Assembly: GCA_035041965.1 (NCBI GenBank)
Contig: JAPYMA010000312.1
Coordinates: forward strand, 1-64,000
Direction: 5' to 3'
Length of the DNA: 64,000 nt
Source: Anisakis pegreffii
Taxonomy: Eukaryota; Nematoda; Chromadorea; Rhabditida; Anisakidae
Shown here piece after piece: positions 11,101 to 23,642 of this stretch. Under the pieces are notes generated by a model. That model had not been told where the DNA came from. It ran no database searches and was given only the letters and a program-made list of their open reading frames with translations. Within the stretch, counting starts at the first letter, position 1. Every line of letters begins with the position of its first letter. Made by a program: the position numbers and the translations under genes.

Positions 11101-13160
11101 TCTGATATGACTTCAAAATTGAATTCATTTTGAAGCGATTATGATAATGAAAATGATACTCAGAACATACCGGTTTTGTGACGATTTTGTGAACTTTCGG
11201 TGATATTGATGCTGATTACTAACTGTGGTCCGAGAATGGCACAACGAGAACTTGAGTCAAAGTAGCAAACTGCGATTCGAGTCGAGCACGAAAAGTCGCG
11301 GGGAAGCGTGGTCAGCACTTCGATAGCAATTACCAAGCTGAAACTCTTCGATTAGGATCGAATAATCCTGATTTGATTGAACGATTCATACTGAAGAAGC
11401 ATGAAGCCTCAAGTAAATTCGAGCACGAATACAAGTAAGCGTACAATGAAACGAAGAGTTATCAGCACTGCTCTCGCACTCATCGAGCATTTTCAACGAA
11501 ATTCACATTGTGAAAACCAAAATTTAATAAATCTACGGCACTAGCGATTGAGCGTAAAAAGTCCTCAAAACGAAGACTCTAACAGGTTGAATAAAAATGA
11601 GCAAAAGAACGGTAATATTAAGTAAAAATGATTCTCCTGAGGCAATGATTAAACAACATACAATCGTGATAAAGTTTGACGAGAAGTTTGTTAATTTTCG
11701 AAAGAGGTAATAGAGGAATGTTGCCAATGATTTTTTTTGCATTGAAACAGCGAAAAAAATGATATTGTGTGTGCATGTGGGCGTGGTATTGATTGTTCGA
11801 GAGTGATAGGTGTGTCGTCCTCATCATTGCATGTAAACAATTCATTGGTGACATGATCTTCCAGTAGGGCACGTGCATTTCGAAAGTCGATCGAATGGCA
11901 TCATTCGTGGTTAGAGTCAAGTGAATCTGAATGGTAAAGGACAATGTGTTGATGAAATAGAGGCGAAGGTAGCCCGTTAATAATTGAGTTTTGATCACGC
12001 AGACCATTCGTTGACTATACCTAAACGATTGACCGAGTCGCTGTTGATCAATTGTAAAGATGATAAGTACAAAAATACACATCCAAAATCAACTCAAACG
12101 ATTAGATTAGTCATATTCAGTTGGAGATATTCGGACGGAAATATTCTGATGAAAGATGCTCGGAAAATAACAGTCCTATTGTATCGAAATCAACATTGCT
12201 GGTAGCACTGCAACGTTTATCAGTTTCACGCTGAAAATGAGATGACGAAGTGATTGCTGACTTGATTATTCAGTTACAGAGTGAATGCCGCATTCTTGTA
12301 TCGCACTGTTGTCTGCTCACGAATAATAAAGAGGAAATGCTACGAACTTGCAGATCAGGGAGTGAATGTCAAAGGGTTTCACAAAAATGTGCGGTTTACG
12401 AAACTTTGCTGGATAAGCCAATTTCGAGAAATCATTGTGAAAAATCATTTCTTTTGATAAATTATTTCTAGAGGAAGTGCTGTGGAAAATGCGCAATTAC
12501 CAGAGAGAATTCAGACACCCCTTCGGGAGCTATAAAGATTTCATTCAACAGTTTCATTAGGTGTTCTTATTGATGGAATTTTGTGATATTAAGGTAATCT
12601 AGTTCCATTGAGCATTGATTAATTGAAGCAAAATCTTTTAACTTATCAGCAGCTTTTCCACTCCATTTTTGATTTGCTCTAGATTTATCTAGCACTGGCT
12701 TGTCAAATTGGTATCAACTTTCTCTTCTGCCTCCCATACATTACCGAAACATTGTTCAGGAACCTATGGATGCGGCTTCATGCGGAATGTAATTCTGGAT
12801 TGTCACTTGCAATTGAACAGTCATTCATGTGACGATTCGATACGGTGTTGAATTTATTCGATGAAACCAGAGCTCTTCAGTGCATTCAGTTCAATTAAAA
12901 AATACTGATGACATTTTAATACATGTGTTCATGGGTGGATTTGTTTTATTTGTAGGATATTGAATTTCCTCACATCATCATCCCCTTTGTTTTACTGCTT
13001 AGAAGTATTCCATACATTCGGCACTAATGTTTAGTGATCATCCCATCCAGCAATCTCGAATATTGCTATTATCTTCTTCGTTTAATCAGCAATTGTTTTC
13101 TTGACTACATTGGCATCAGTTATTTTATATTGTACAGCAATTCGAATTCCCTTTTCCGCT
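8166..13160. other. Intergenic with dispersed short repeats
   Basis: No gene can be supported. Two diverged repeat pairs are visible: 8651-8723 with 9570-9644, and 10708-10751 with 10985-11028. A single exon-like stretch on the minus strand near 10040-9998 (open, followed by GTGAGT) has no partners. The longest frame (11618-12082, minus) has no recognisable domain and overlaps another frame in the same strand. Confidence 0.4.
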
Positions 13161-13229
13161 AGCTATAAATTTCGTTGCGGTATATAGGTGATTGGAAAAT
13201 TTCGGCAAGAATGTTGCAGCACAAAGGCA

Positions 13230-13800
13230 AAGAGTGAAGAATAATGTTCGGAAATCTTTACCTTCAGAAGATCATATATATTTTGCTGAGCAATTATGAT
13301 AACATGAGCAGATATGGCTATTTTTTCAATGCTATACGAGTTGCCATCTTCAAGCCTACCGTCACTCAGCTTTGCCCAGGAACATGTGAATTTCTGCTTA
13401 CCGTTCGATCGAGCGGAATCTCTAAATTCAGAAAAAGATGTATGTTTTTGAGCAATTTTGCTTCCTTGGGGAGATGTGCCTATTTTCATAAAGCTATCTC
13501 AGCACCAAGTGCTAGGGCGATTATTCATGTACGCAGTGTCACCATAGGTCAAAATGAATTCGTCACACTGGCTGTATAGAGGTTACCATTTTCAAGGTAA
13601 GCGTACTCTCAGGTTTGCTCGGTAACTTATGAATCTATTTGCACCATTCGATTGCTGAGAATTTCTGCCTTCCGATTATCATATATTTGCTGAGCAATTA
13701 TGATTACCCGAGGAGAAATCACTATTTTCTCACCGTTGTACGGGTTGCCTTCTTCGAGCCTACCGTACTCCCATCGTTCGTATACTTCTGATCACTGTAG
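13230..13800 (+). repeat. Repeat family A, roughly 165-bp units, first cluster
   Basis: Three degenerate units carry the same ordered words: a stretch like TTTGCTGAGCAATT, then GAGGAGAT, then CTATTTTC, then CTTCAAGCCTACCGT, then AACATGTGAATTT, then ACCRTTCGATC. The same family occurs at 19140-20690. Overlapping frames on both strands here (for example 13163-13489 minus and 13244-13579 plus) are by-products of the repeat rather than genes. Confidence 0.65.
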
Positions 13801-16781
13801 ATGGATATATTCATACATTCCAAGATGATAACTAAGTTGCTTCGTTAGAAAGTCATATGCGTTTCAAATGTCAAATTGCTTCTCAATAATAAATTCTGAA
13901 TTTATTGATTGCATCGAAGCCTCTTTTCATTCTCCAAAGAAGTTGGATCAGTGTGTTGCTGCTGAGAATTATGAGAAACGCTCAGAATTTCAGCACGTTC
14001 GTCATCACTTTACGCAAACAAAATATGATGCAAGTTTTCAGTGGCATGCTGACATTCAGATAGCTGACAATTCCAGGAAATGAACTATTTGATGGAATGC
14101 GATCACTCTTTTTTTTGGATCACTCATTAATAAACATCAGATTCAATCTCAACTTACTTTGACGAAATCTTTATAGCCTCTAAACCACATTATGATTATC
14201 AACATTTTTGTCCAATGCACGATCAGACAGTATTCAGATTGAAATTAATTCGTCTTATGGCGCTTTCAAAAAATCGCTGGAAAGTGATTGAAATTTGGAT
14301 AACATTCTTATTATCAGTTTACTAACAATATCCCTAGTCGTATAATCGATTCTTTAAGAGATGAAATTTGTTCACTCATTTCAAGCAGTCAATTTATCCA
14401 ATGTTGCACGCTTAACGATTCGAATCAAAATTGGTGAGCGATTTCATCATAAGATTTCGCATTCTTTTTTTTGAGTGTGACCATTTTAGCTGAAAGCTCC
14501 ATGATTTTACACTTGAGAAATTACCATTCTAAGATGCAAAACTTTATGCGTTGTTGTCAAATCACTGAGCATTGCATTACTCTCACATGTCAAAATCAAA
14601 AAAAATTAGCATTTTCGCTTAAATAACTTAAAATCAGCTCTGTTAATTTTATCGGGTTTGATTTCTACAGTTCAGCCAACACTTTGATGACTGGATGGAT
14701 GGCTCACAACTTTTCTTCAAAAAACCTCCCTCTTGTCTATGCATAATTCATCTCATCAACATACTCATTTTGTATTTGTCAATCCAGTTCATTCGAAAAT
14801 CACACTAACAACGTAACTCATTTAACACTTATCCTCATGCAATAACGTTATGCAATAACCATGTAACCGGATTTTGAAGAGCTCTGTACTGTTGCTATGG
14901 ATGAATTCAGCAATCAACTGCATTATCAATTCTCCATATCTCATATCTCTATTTCTTCCGAACATCCATCTCTTCTAACACAACCAAATTCGATGATCCG
15001 CCTACATATAAACCTATCTCTCCACTCCGATAGTCAAGACCTGACGTCACCCGGCTGTATTTCTGAATACTCACGCAACTGCAGGAATGCCCACAGACTT
15101 ACGCAGCTCATCCAATGCCACATAGGCTCAATTAGCTTATGTCAACATAACGCAAATTCAAACAACTCATGCGCCAAGATTGCTTTGTTCCTAACACTGT
15201 GACGTGCAAAAAAACAGACCTTTAAAATATGTGAATGCAAAAAATAAACTAGCCCATTAAAGCCTCACCTATCAAAAGCAACAAGGTAAGCAAACCAGAG
15301 GCCCAGACTTTCTCCAAACGATAAATGCAAATTTAAACAATTCATGCGCTAAGATTTCTTTGCTCCTAGCACTGCAACGTGTAAGATCGAATATTTGTCT
15401 CGCAGCCTAATCCCTACGAACTCATCCGTACAAAATCTCACCGTTACCTGCTACGACAACTTTTGAAGCATTGAAATCGACGGATAGTGTCGACTCTTCC
15501 ATCTTAATGTGGTAGCAACACGTGGAAAAACATTTATTCAGCTGTTGTGCCGCGGCATGTCCATATATTGAAACTAGGCCCAATCTCAGCATAAGTGAAA
15601 CTCTCGGCCCATAAGGTTGAGCTCGACCCTACTGGATGATGCTCAATGTGTTACGATGGTTCATTCGGGGCCCGAACGAACATTACGATTCTGTCTCACT
15701 CCCGAAATGCAGCCGGAATATACTGAACAGTGCTGCTCTCCATTATCCGCGGCGCAACAGCATCAAAAACACAATAGTAAATAATGCAAGTATCCGCTAA
15801 TGGAAGCACGTACAATAAAGTGAAACCAAGCGATAACAAAGCACGATGAACATCAAAGAATGACAACAAATTAATAACAAATCAAAACAACCAAAATGAC
15901 AAAGCATAATGAACAACAACATAGCAACACGAACAACAACCAAACAAAATATCAAGCAACAGCACATTAAATGTTCACCTGTACACGACTTTCACCGATT
16001 TATTTACTCGAGCACTTCAAAACGAAATAACGTAAACAAATTCAAGAAATTTCTGAAGAGCATCATACAAAACCCAACGATTCCACCTCATACTTGTTCC
16101 TCGTTCAGGTTAACTTATAGTAGCACCTAAAGCTATTTAAGGCTTTCAACTAATTTACATATTAAACGGCCCTTTCATACTTTTTATCTCAGCACTCTCA
16201 ATTTCAATGAGCTTGTATTAGACGAACAGCAATGGATGTCTTAAAAGAGACTCACTTTCAATGTCCACAACTCGGCTTATTCGAAGCCTAAAAGGAACCT
16301 GTGTTAGTAGCTGAAATAGAAGTACAGCATTTATGCATAAGCTAAGCCGAAGCTACCCGGTTATACTTCAACCTGGAATGGAAGCTCTCGCAAATGGTCA
16401 ATTATTATAGGCAGGGGTTATGACTTTTAAATTTCGTGATACCTGAATATCAAACCGAAGAACCCACAACGCTTCTTATCCTATTTGAATGGATTTCTTG
16501 AATTTATCTTGTATCTCATCATCACCAGTGACGGACAATAACTGTACTGGCAAGGGACATAAGGATATCATCATAGAATTGTATGAATGCCGTCATGACT
16601 CTAGCTAATAGATAAGCTTCGGCGAGTAACCACAAACACCTGAGAGATTTCTCCTTATAACACATTTAATAACATTGAAACTAAGCCATGTGGTTTCATA
16701 AGTGTAGTCAATGGTCAACCCGATCATAATTCCCCCCTGTTAAGGGAAAGTGCGCACGGTGAGTCCGGGAACCCTCGTTAC

Positions 16782-17064
16782 CTGAGCAAATGCCCGAAGG
16801 CACTACTCAGGCCAACTTACGCGCAGTCCCTATCCCCGGTCAAATTGGCGCCTTTCCCGGGCCGGGAACGCCCGTATAATATTGCTGAGATTGAATGCTA
16901 ACAATACCCGGGTAAGTATTGTTAACATATTTCAGTTTATTTCTCCCCGATTCGCCGAAACTGCCGGTAGGCGGGGAACGCCTGTCGCATTTCCTAAACC
17001 TAGCCCCTCTTGTTGGCAGCTCGACGGGTTGGGATCACCCACGCAACCAAAATATGCTTTATAA
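16782..17064 (+). CDS. GC-rich open frame of unknown nature (possible exon or repeat fragment)
   Basis: A plus-strand frame is open from just after a TGA near 16780 to a TAA at 17062-17064, about 93 codons, inside an unusually GC-rich island. It has no convincing ATG near its beginning and no recognised domain. A 24-nt segment, 16912-16935, starts GTAAGTATTG and ends ATATTTCAG, so it looks like a minimal intron, but it also keeps the frame if retained. The style (GC-rich coding-like patch in AT-rich DNA) resembles the exons of the gene at 4.5-7.5 kb. It may be a gene fragment or part of an element. Confidence 0.25.
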
Positions 17065-18525
17065 GAATGACCATTGACCATACGAATAATACCACATCAG
17101 CTTTATTCCAGCTGTTATTAAATAGCATTACCAGGAAAACGTTTTTCGAGTCACTGCTCAGCTCAGCAACTCGACTCTACAGGTGAGTGGTCCAGGCGAA
17201 CTTTCCAGACCTACCGCTAACTTCATAAGGCGACTCATACCCTACATTTATGAAGCTCAGTTTAGTTGAATGGGATTTCTTCTTTACATATGCCAGTACA
17301 ATTATTATCAACACTGGTTGCAACTGTTCCCTCAACTAAATGATAATCTTAAACATAAGTCAAAGTCATGTTATACATATGTCAAAGTTTGATAAAATAA
17401 GGTCAAAGTTTAATCAGTTCATCTCAAGCTCAAGTTGAAGTCAAGTTAATACATGTTCAAGTTCCAGTCATGTCATGTGAAGTCTTTGGCTGAGCCCATG
17501 GGCAGTCTCATATCTATGACATCCAAAATACATCCATGTAACAGAGCCCATATTAGAGAGAATAAAGGGGTGCCTGGATTGGGAGAAATCGTTGGGTCAA
17601 ATATAAAATTATAAACAATACTGACAACAATAATCAATACACAAAATAAATAAATAATAACAATGAAAAAATCTGTAACAGTGAACATGATAATATGCTT
17701 ACAAATCAAATAATCTACAATGCGAAAAAAACGCATAGAAACTTCATTTTCCAGTCCCTAATTGTAAGCACAGAGTGAAATGTAAATAATGAACAATATG
17801 ATTCTACCACTTGTTGCTCATTCGAATCCTAATGGAAAGGAGAAGAACTACAAAAATAAATTTCAAATTCCTAATCTGACGCTTCTTCGTGCATCTGATT
17901 TGTCAGTTGTCGCTTCGCATTCCTCGTATTTATTGGCCATATAATCGTTATTGCTGGTAATAATACGGAATCTGTTGCTAACTGATCATAAATGTTGCTG
18001 CTGTTACCATCACGACCATGTAATGCCGCTCGGCCATCGCCATCGATCCTCATATCCAGTTGATGCTCGTCTATAACCGCGCCAGCAAACACATTTTACC
18101 TGTAATTGAACTACGGTATAATTTTCACAAGATGTATCATTTCCACCGTATACCACATTGTTATATTGCCGAATATACTAACATTGCTATCACGCAGCTA
18201 TTTGATAGGCTATAACAACACAATTGCGATTGAATATTCAGTTCTAGTCAGGATTCAACACTCAGTGATGGATTTATTCGTTTCACCATACCACTGAATA
18301 TTCGGTAGAATCATATTCGATTGGGAAAAGTTTGCAGCACTAATTGATAATAAAGTCACCTCGAACCACCGAATAACGAATCAAATCACCACAAAAAATG
18401 ATTCAATTCCCCACCAGTAGCTAGACCGCTGAAACTACAGCAGTTTGTTCACCTACTCGTCTCCATAACTGAACAATATTAAATAACTAATTCGCAGTTT
18501 GCATCAAATGCAGTTTAATACAAAC

Positions 18526-18563
18526 CTAATTCATCACACATTTCCTATTGTGTGATGAATTAG
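18526..18563. repeat. Perfect 15-bp inverted repeat (hairpin or MITE core)
   Basis: CTAATTCATCACACA (18526-18540) is followed by an 8-nt loop and its exact reverse complement (18549-18563). The arms extend outward with TTTAATACAA and TTGTATTAAA after a small internal mismatch. More AT palindromes, including another GTATTAAA, follow to about 18660, so this may be the core of a small inverted-repeat element. Confidence 0.75.
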
Positions 18564-19139
18564 AATTGTATTAAATGTTAGCATTTAATTAGATTAATTT
18601 AATCAATTTAATTAATATTAAATTAATTTAATACAATTAGAATGAATTGTATTAAATTCACACGCTATCAACGTTCTATACCTAATATAGCGATGATGAT
18701 GAATTAATAAGATATGATTTAAGCCTGTCAAATATCAGCTTACATCATCATTAAAACAGAATTCAAAGACTGGGCCCAGATAATCTTCCCTGACTCTCCC
18801 TTCAGTGAAACTTATCCCCTTCTTATACCTTCCCTCAGTTTATGCAATAATCGACCCACCAAACAGTATGATACCAATAAACCCAAAATGTTAGACCGAT
18901 ATGGGCCCAAAATATAGATGGCACAGTAACGAATCTAACGACAAGTAATATCATGCAAAACGTACACATACACAGCGACAATTTACCGTCCGAAACATAC
19001 GCAACAGAAATAAATGAGTGCTGTTTGAAAAAATGAATGAATGTTATGAGAAGGGTGATCAGCGGTGATCAAATCAATCAATCGGTCGCAGCCGCGCTCA
19101 TTCATTCAAATTGATCACTATAGAGCAATCAATACGTTC

Positions 19140-20690
19140 ATATTAGCAATAGGCGGATTGCGATCTTCGAGCTAACCGTCTTCTCGAGATTGCCCGTAAA
19201 CATGCGAATTTCATTTCACCGTTCGATCCAGCAGAACCTCTGGATTCAGAATGCTAAAAATTTTACTGAGCAATTTGGCTTACTTGAGGAGATATAGGCA
19301 TTTTATTAATAGTATCTCGGGTGCCACCTTCAAGGCTACCGTCTTCTTAACTTTGCTCAGTAACATGTGAATTTTTTGCACCATTCGATCTAGTTGAATC
19401 TCCTCATTCAGAAAACCATATTTTGCCGAGTGATCTCACCTTCCTGAGGTGGTGTAGCCATTTTCAGGAGATATATCCCAATTCAATAGCGCAGTCGCTC
19501 GCACTCAATCACACAAATTGATCACTACAGAGCAATCAACACGTTCATGCTAGAAGTAGCACGCGCGATTGCGCTATTGAAATGGGATATATCTCTAGAA
19601 AATAGCTACACCACCTCAGGAAAGTAAAACGACCCAACAAAATATATTTTTTCCGTATAGGCAGATCCAGCTGGATCGAATGATGCAAGAAAATTCACTT
19701 GCTACAAGGCAAAGCCCATGGTACGGTAGGCTTGAATGTGATAACCCGTAGAGCATCACAAAAAATGCTATATCACCACATGGAGCAAAAATTTCAAAGC
19801 AACTTTTTCATATTTAGAACGACGAAATTCTGCTTAAACAAACCATGTATAAATATTGATATGTTTGAGGGCAAAGCTGAGAAGACGGTGAGCTTGAATC
19901 CATTAAACTCATATTTCTTATAATTGGGATCACCAAAATTGATCTATCACCTCGTAGGGTTGAAATATCTGAGCGAGTATTTCATTTGTAGAAAGAAAAA
20001 ATCCTGTTAGATCGAACGATGTGATCATACGGGAATGTGAATGAGCGACTCAGCGCTAGTTGAGATAGCTTTAAAAAAATAGCTAGATCTCCTCAACAAA
20101 GCAAAATCGCTCGACAAGATATATGATTTTCTTTATCCAGAGATTCTGCTCGATCGACTGGTGTGAAGAAATTAATATGTTACTGGTCAAAGCTGAGGGT
20201 ACGGTAGGTTTGAATCTCTTTACCCGAATAGCATCACAAAAATTCATACATCTCCTCGCAGGAATGAAATTTCTCAGCGAGTTCTTCATTTTTATAAAAA
20301 AGAGGTTCTGCTCAATCGAAGCATGTATAAACAGTAATATGTTTCCCGGAAAACCAGAGAAGACGGTAAGTTTGAATACATCAAACTCAAATTTCTATTG
20401 TTATCTATAGCCTCTATTGATCTACAGTGATCATATGGGAATGTGAATGAGCAACTCATCGCTAATTGAGATGGCTTTAGCAAAATAGCTATGCCTGCTC
20501 AAGAAAGCAAAATCACTCGGCAAAATATATAATTTTGTGAATGCAGAGATTCCGCTGGATCGATTGGTGTACGAATATTCATATGTTATCGGGCAAACTT
20601 GAGGGCACGGCAAGCTCGAAGATGTGAATCCGTATATCATTGAGAAAGTAGTTGTATCTCTTGAAGATTGCACTAGTTGAGGATAATACA
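19140..20690. repeat. Repeat family A cluster arranged as a foldback
   Basis: Plus-orientation units at about 19150-19500 face reverse-orientation units from about 19565 to 20690. The inner arms, 19330-19496 and 19565-19734, are inverted copies of each other over about 165 bp with a spacer near 68 bp; for example CCTGAGGTGGTGTAGC and its complement, and AATAGCGCA and its complement, lie in mirrored order. Further reverse units follow near 19740-19920, 20080-20220, 20220-20390 and 20440-20640. The short plus-strand frames here repeat the motif GTVGLN and reflect the repeat, not genes. Confidence 0.75.
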
Positions 20691-22602
20691 TTCCTTTTTC
20701 TTATGGTATGAAATTCTCTTTAACCAATACAAGCAAGTGAATGATATGTAGCGAACGATCACTTTTCTATTCCTTAATTCCGACAATTTTTTGTCAATTT
20801 AAATTACTCTCCGTTCAATAATTGCACAATAAACCTCCTAAAGTGCCTAGAAAGTCATCCGAATCTAGAGTAGCATCGAGTGAAATACCCCTGAAATCAT
20901 CAGTGTTTATGATTCATCAATCATGAATGGAAAGGATACGTACTATTTTCCATGATAACAGATCGCCCTTGAAGCACTTTCAATCTGCAAATCTCAAAAT
21001 TATCGTCGAAACATAACGATTCATGATGAGTAATCCTTTAATTGTACATGCACTATCAACCGATATCTATTTAAAGCCGAATGCACTGAGAAAGGTACAA
21101 TCGCACCCAGACAAACTCGTTTGCTTGATTATTCACAATTTTATTTCAGTCTTAACGAAGTTTTTTGCCCAATGGTTGTCGTGGTGTTACCAATAGAAAC
21201 GCGTTTTCAAACAACCTCATGAATTATGTGCAGCAGGAAGTTCGAATTATGAACGCGCAAATGTGAACCTTTTATTGCTACTTAAACTCGTCAATTTCTA
21301 TTATCTGTTTCATTTCCTTCAAGAGTTCGATGCTCGATGCTGCTCGAATGCACTCCTTAATTCCACTCGTCTCTCAAGTGAACGTCCAAATAATCAGTCA
21401 AAATTTTATGCTGTCTATTGCTGTCGACCTCCACACCGATTTCTGCACGCAATTATAAAATCAGTGCATTTTTGTTGCTGCATGAGCTCTTAATGTTGCG
21501 ATGAACCACACCATTTTCGAACTTTGTTAAATTTTTATTGGTCTGAAGTTTTTTCTTCTGCGACTTACCAAGGTAGCATTCACAATTGATCGGAACTTAC
21601 ATTGAAAACATTTTGGTTCATCAAAATGTTCGCTTGTATTATCGTTGAGCGATGCGGTCAATTTGAGATATGTGGCGACAGCTGAGCATTTTGATCGAAC
21701 TTGTTTTCGTGTATCGGGGGCTCATTTCGAAGTATGGCCACTTGGATAGCGAAACAGGGATCATATGAAGCTCGAGATAAATTGTATGCATCAGCATGTC
21801 GCTTATTTCGATGTAAACTAACACCTTTAAGATAAGACGAGTGCGGTATCGAGCCCACTTTTGTATCTCTCGAGAGATGGAAATTTCTTGTGGGTAACTG
21901 GACGTGACCTGAGAACCTAAACGATTTTTTTTTCGATCTGCATCTTTTGCATGCTTGTTTTTGTAACATATACTGCTTTGTACTCATATCGTTACGTGCC
22001 ATACTAGTTTTTTTGGTTGATTATTACTTTTAGTGTAGAATTTTATGATGGGTACATTGTGATGATTTTATTGACATAATATGCGTATTATTACAATTTT
22101 ATTGATTTGCAGTGATTTTCCTAACGAATTTCCTCGTAAGCGTTTCATTGATTTGCAATTATAACCAGCAATAAATGATTCATGCAGAAATAAACTTTTT
22201 GTGTTGCCATTCTTATTGCTACCATTACTAGTATCGCTATCATTAGTGTGGTAATTTAATTCATATTTTGAGGTTCAGTTTGATGACGCTTCCAACATAA
22301 ATACACTGAACAGATATAAAACATTCTCAATGTAACAGTCTATATTTTTGCATGTTTTACACCAAATTTTGATCCGGTTCAGTGATCGATCGTGTGATCA
22401 TGCTGTCACTCAATGAACCTCATCAATTGCTAACAGTCATTTTCGTTGCATCCACCTGTTGATCTTTCGTTTGTTCATCGTTCGCAATGCCACTATCAAC
22501 TGTCTTACACTCATCTTATAACCTCTATTCAACGATGATTTCGAGGAAACGTTTGAAGTGATGTTTTGTTTGCGATTGTCTCAGTTTTCAGTTGAACAAT
22601 AA
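20691..22602. other. Intergenic, no gene established
   Basis: The only notable frame is on the minus strand, 22002-21658. It begins MARNDMSTKQYMLQKQACKR and is basic, with a possible donor (TTTAG then GTTCTC) after about 28 codons. I found no partner exon, so I do not call a gene. Confidence 0.3.
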
Positions 22603-23295
22603 ATGCGCAATTCCTTGCGTGACAACATGTTTATGGCTATCTCACCGTTCACTGTTCTTGTTTCACTCGCTGAACTTGTCATCTTATGCGCTCAATTTTG
22701 TAAGTGTTTCTTTTCCTATCGGACTTTGTCCTTTATAAATGTGCAACACCTGAGCAGAGTACTTAGCGTGACTGGAAACAGAAGAGACGAACGAAACTTG
22801 ATCGAAAGACCGAATCTAGAAAACCCATCGTCCCTATTACGAATTATTCTATTATACATACTTTTCACAGTATCATTTCAAATGCAACTCTAAACACTTC
22901 ACATTCATTCATGAACAGTTCTGAAGTCAGAAATATCATTTTTGATTCAATCTATAGAACTGTTTGATTGTGAGTCTATTATCCTTCATGAGAATCAGTT
23001 GATACTAAGAATAGCATTCAGGCAGCAATGTATAAGAGGAGATACCATCTAATGGTGGATGTGTTTCGAGTTTGTGATCATTCTACCGACTTCTACAGTC
23101 GCCATATTATCACCAGCAATAATATTGTATCAACAAACAAAACATGTTTCAGCGCATGTGACAACATCAATTGTTGACATTAAAGCAAGAAGCATATTCA
23201 ACGATACGCACGCTCTACCATCAACCTTTCAGCACCATCAACAGCCAGCGCCTACACGTAATTACTCATTACTCATTCGTTCAGAAACAAATTGA
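22603..23295 (+). CDS. Candidate two-exon small secreted or membrane protein
   Basis: Exon 1, 22603-22699, encodes a start and a strongly hydrophobic stretch (MAISPFTVLVSLAELVILCA) and stops at a GTAAGT donor in phase 1. Exon 2, 23099-23295, follows a TTCTACAG acceptor in matching phase and ends at TGA. The product would be about 97 aa; an internal Met at 22627 or 22633 could be the true start. It resembles a signal peptide plus a short unconserved tail. No family is recognised. The evidence is only one good donor, one matching acceptor and phase, so chance is possible. Confidence 0.3.
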
Positions 23296-23642
23296 ACAAT
23301 TCAGAACTTTGTAATTAACTTTGATGATCACTAACACATAGTATGCTCGGAACCTTGGAAAAATTCTGACTTTCTCGAAGATATCATCACAAAAAACTAT
23401 AATTTCAGTATAGTTATTGTGATCAAAGCTAGGAAAGTGAAGGAATTACAAGTTTGTCAAGGAATATAAAAGCTGGAAATCTGAATTGTTATGTTTTTAG
23501 TTGATTTGATAAGAAAACACAGATGTGTGTTGAGTGATAATAATAAGTTAGTGAATTCATCAATGATCAAAAGCATCGATAGACTAATTATCTTTTAATC
23601 AGCACGTAATCATGCTCAGTTACAGTCAATTACAATGAAACA

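Larger units (their letters stand above)
13801..19139. other. Intergenic with GC island, repeat pair and hairpin
   Basis: Contents seen: a diverged direct repeat (15152-15209 and 15327-15384), moderately GC-rich sequence at 15540-15750, a GC-rich island at 16740-17064 (listed separately) and an AT-rich hairpin near 18526-18563 (listed separately). Other frames are short and anonymous. Confidence 0.4.

Noticed and set aside
11618..12082. 154-codon minus-strand open frame
   Set aside because: Overlaps another minus frame and a plus frame, no domain or splice partner, and lies in a repeat-bearing intergenic region.
13163..13579. Opposed 108- and 111-codon frames
   Set aside because: They lie on opposite strands of repeat family A and recur degenerately in its other copies, so they reflect the repeat.
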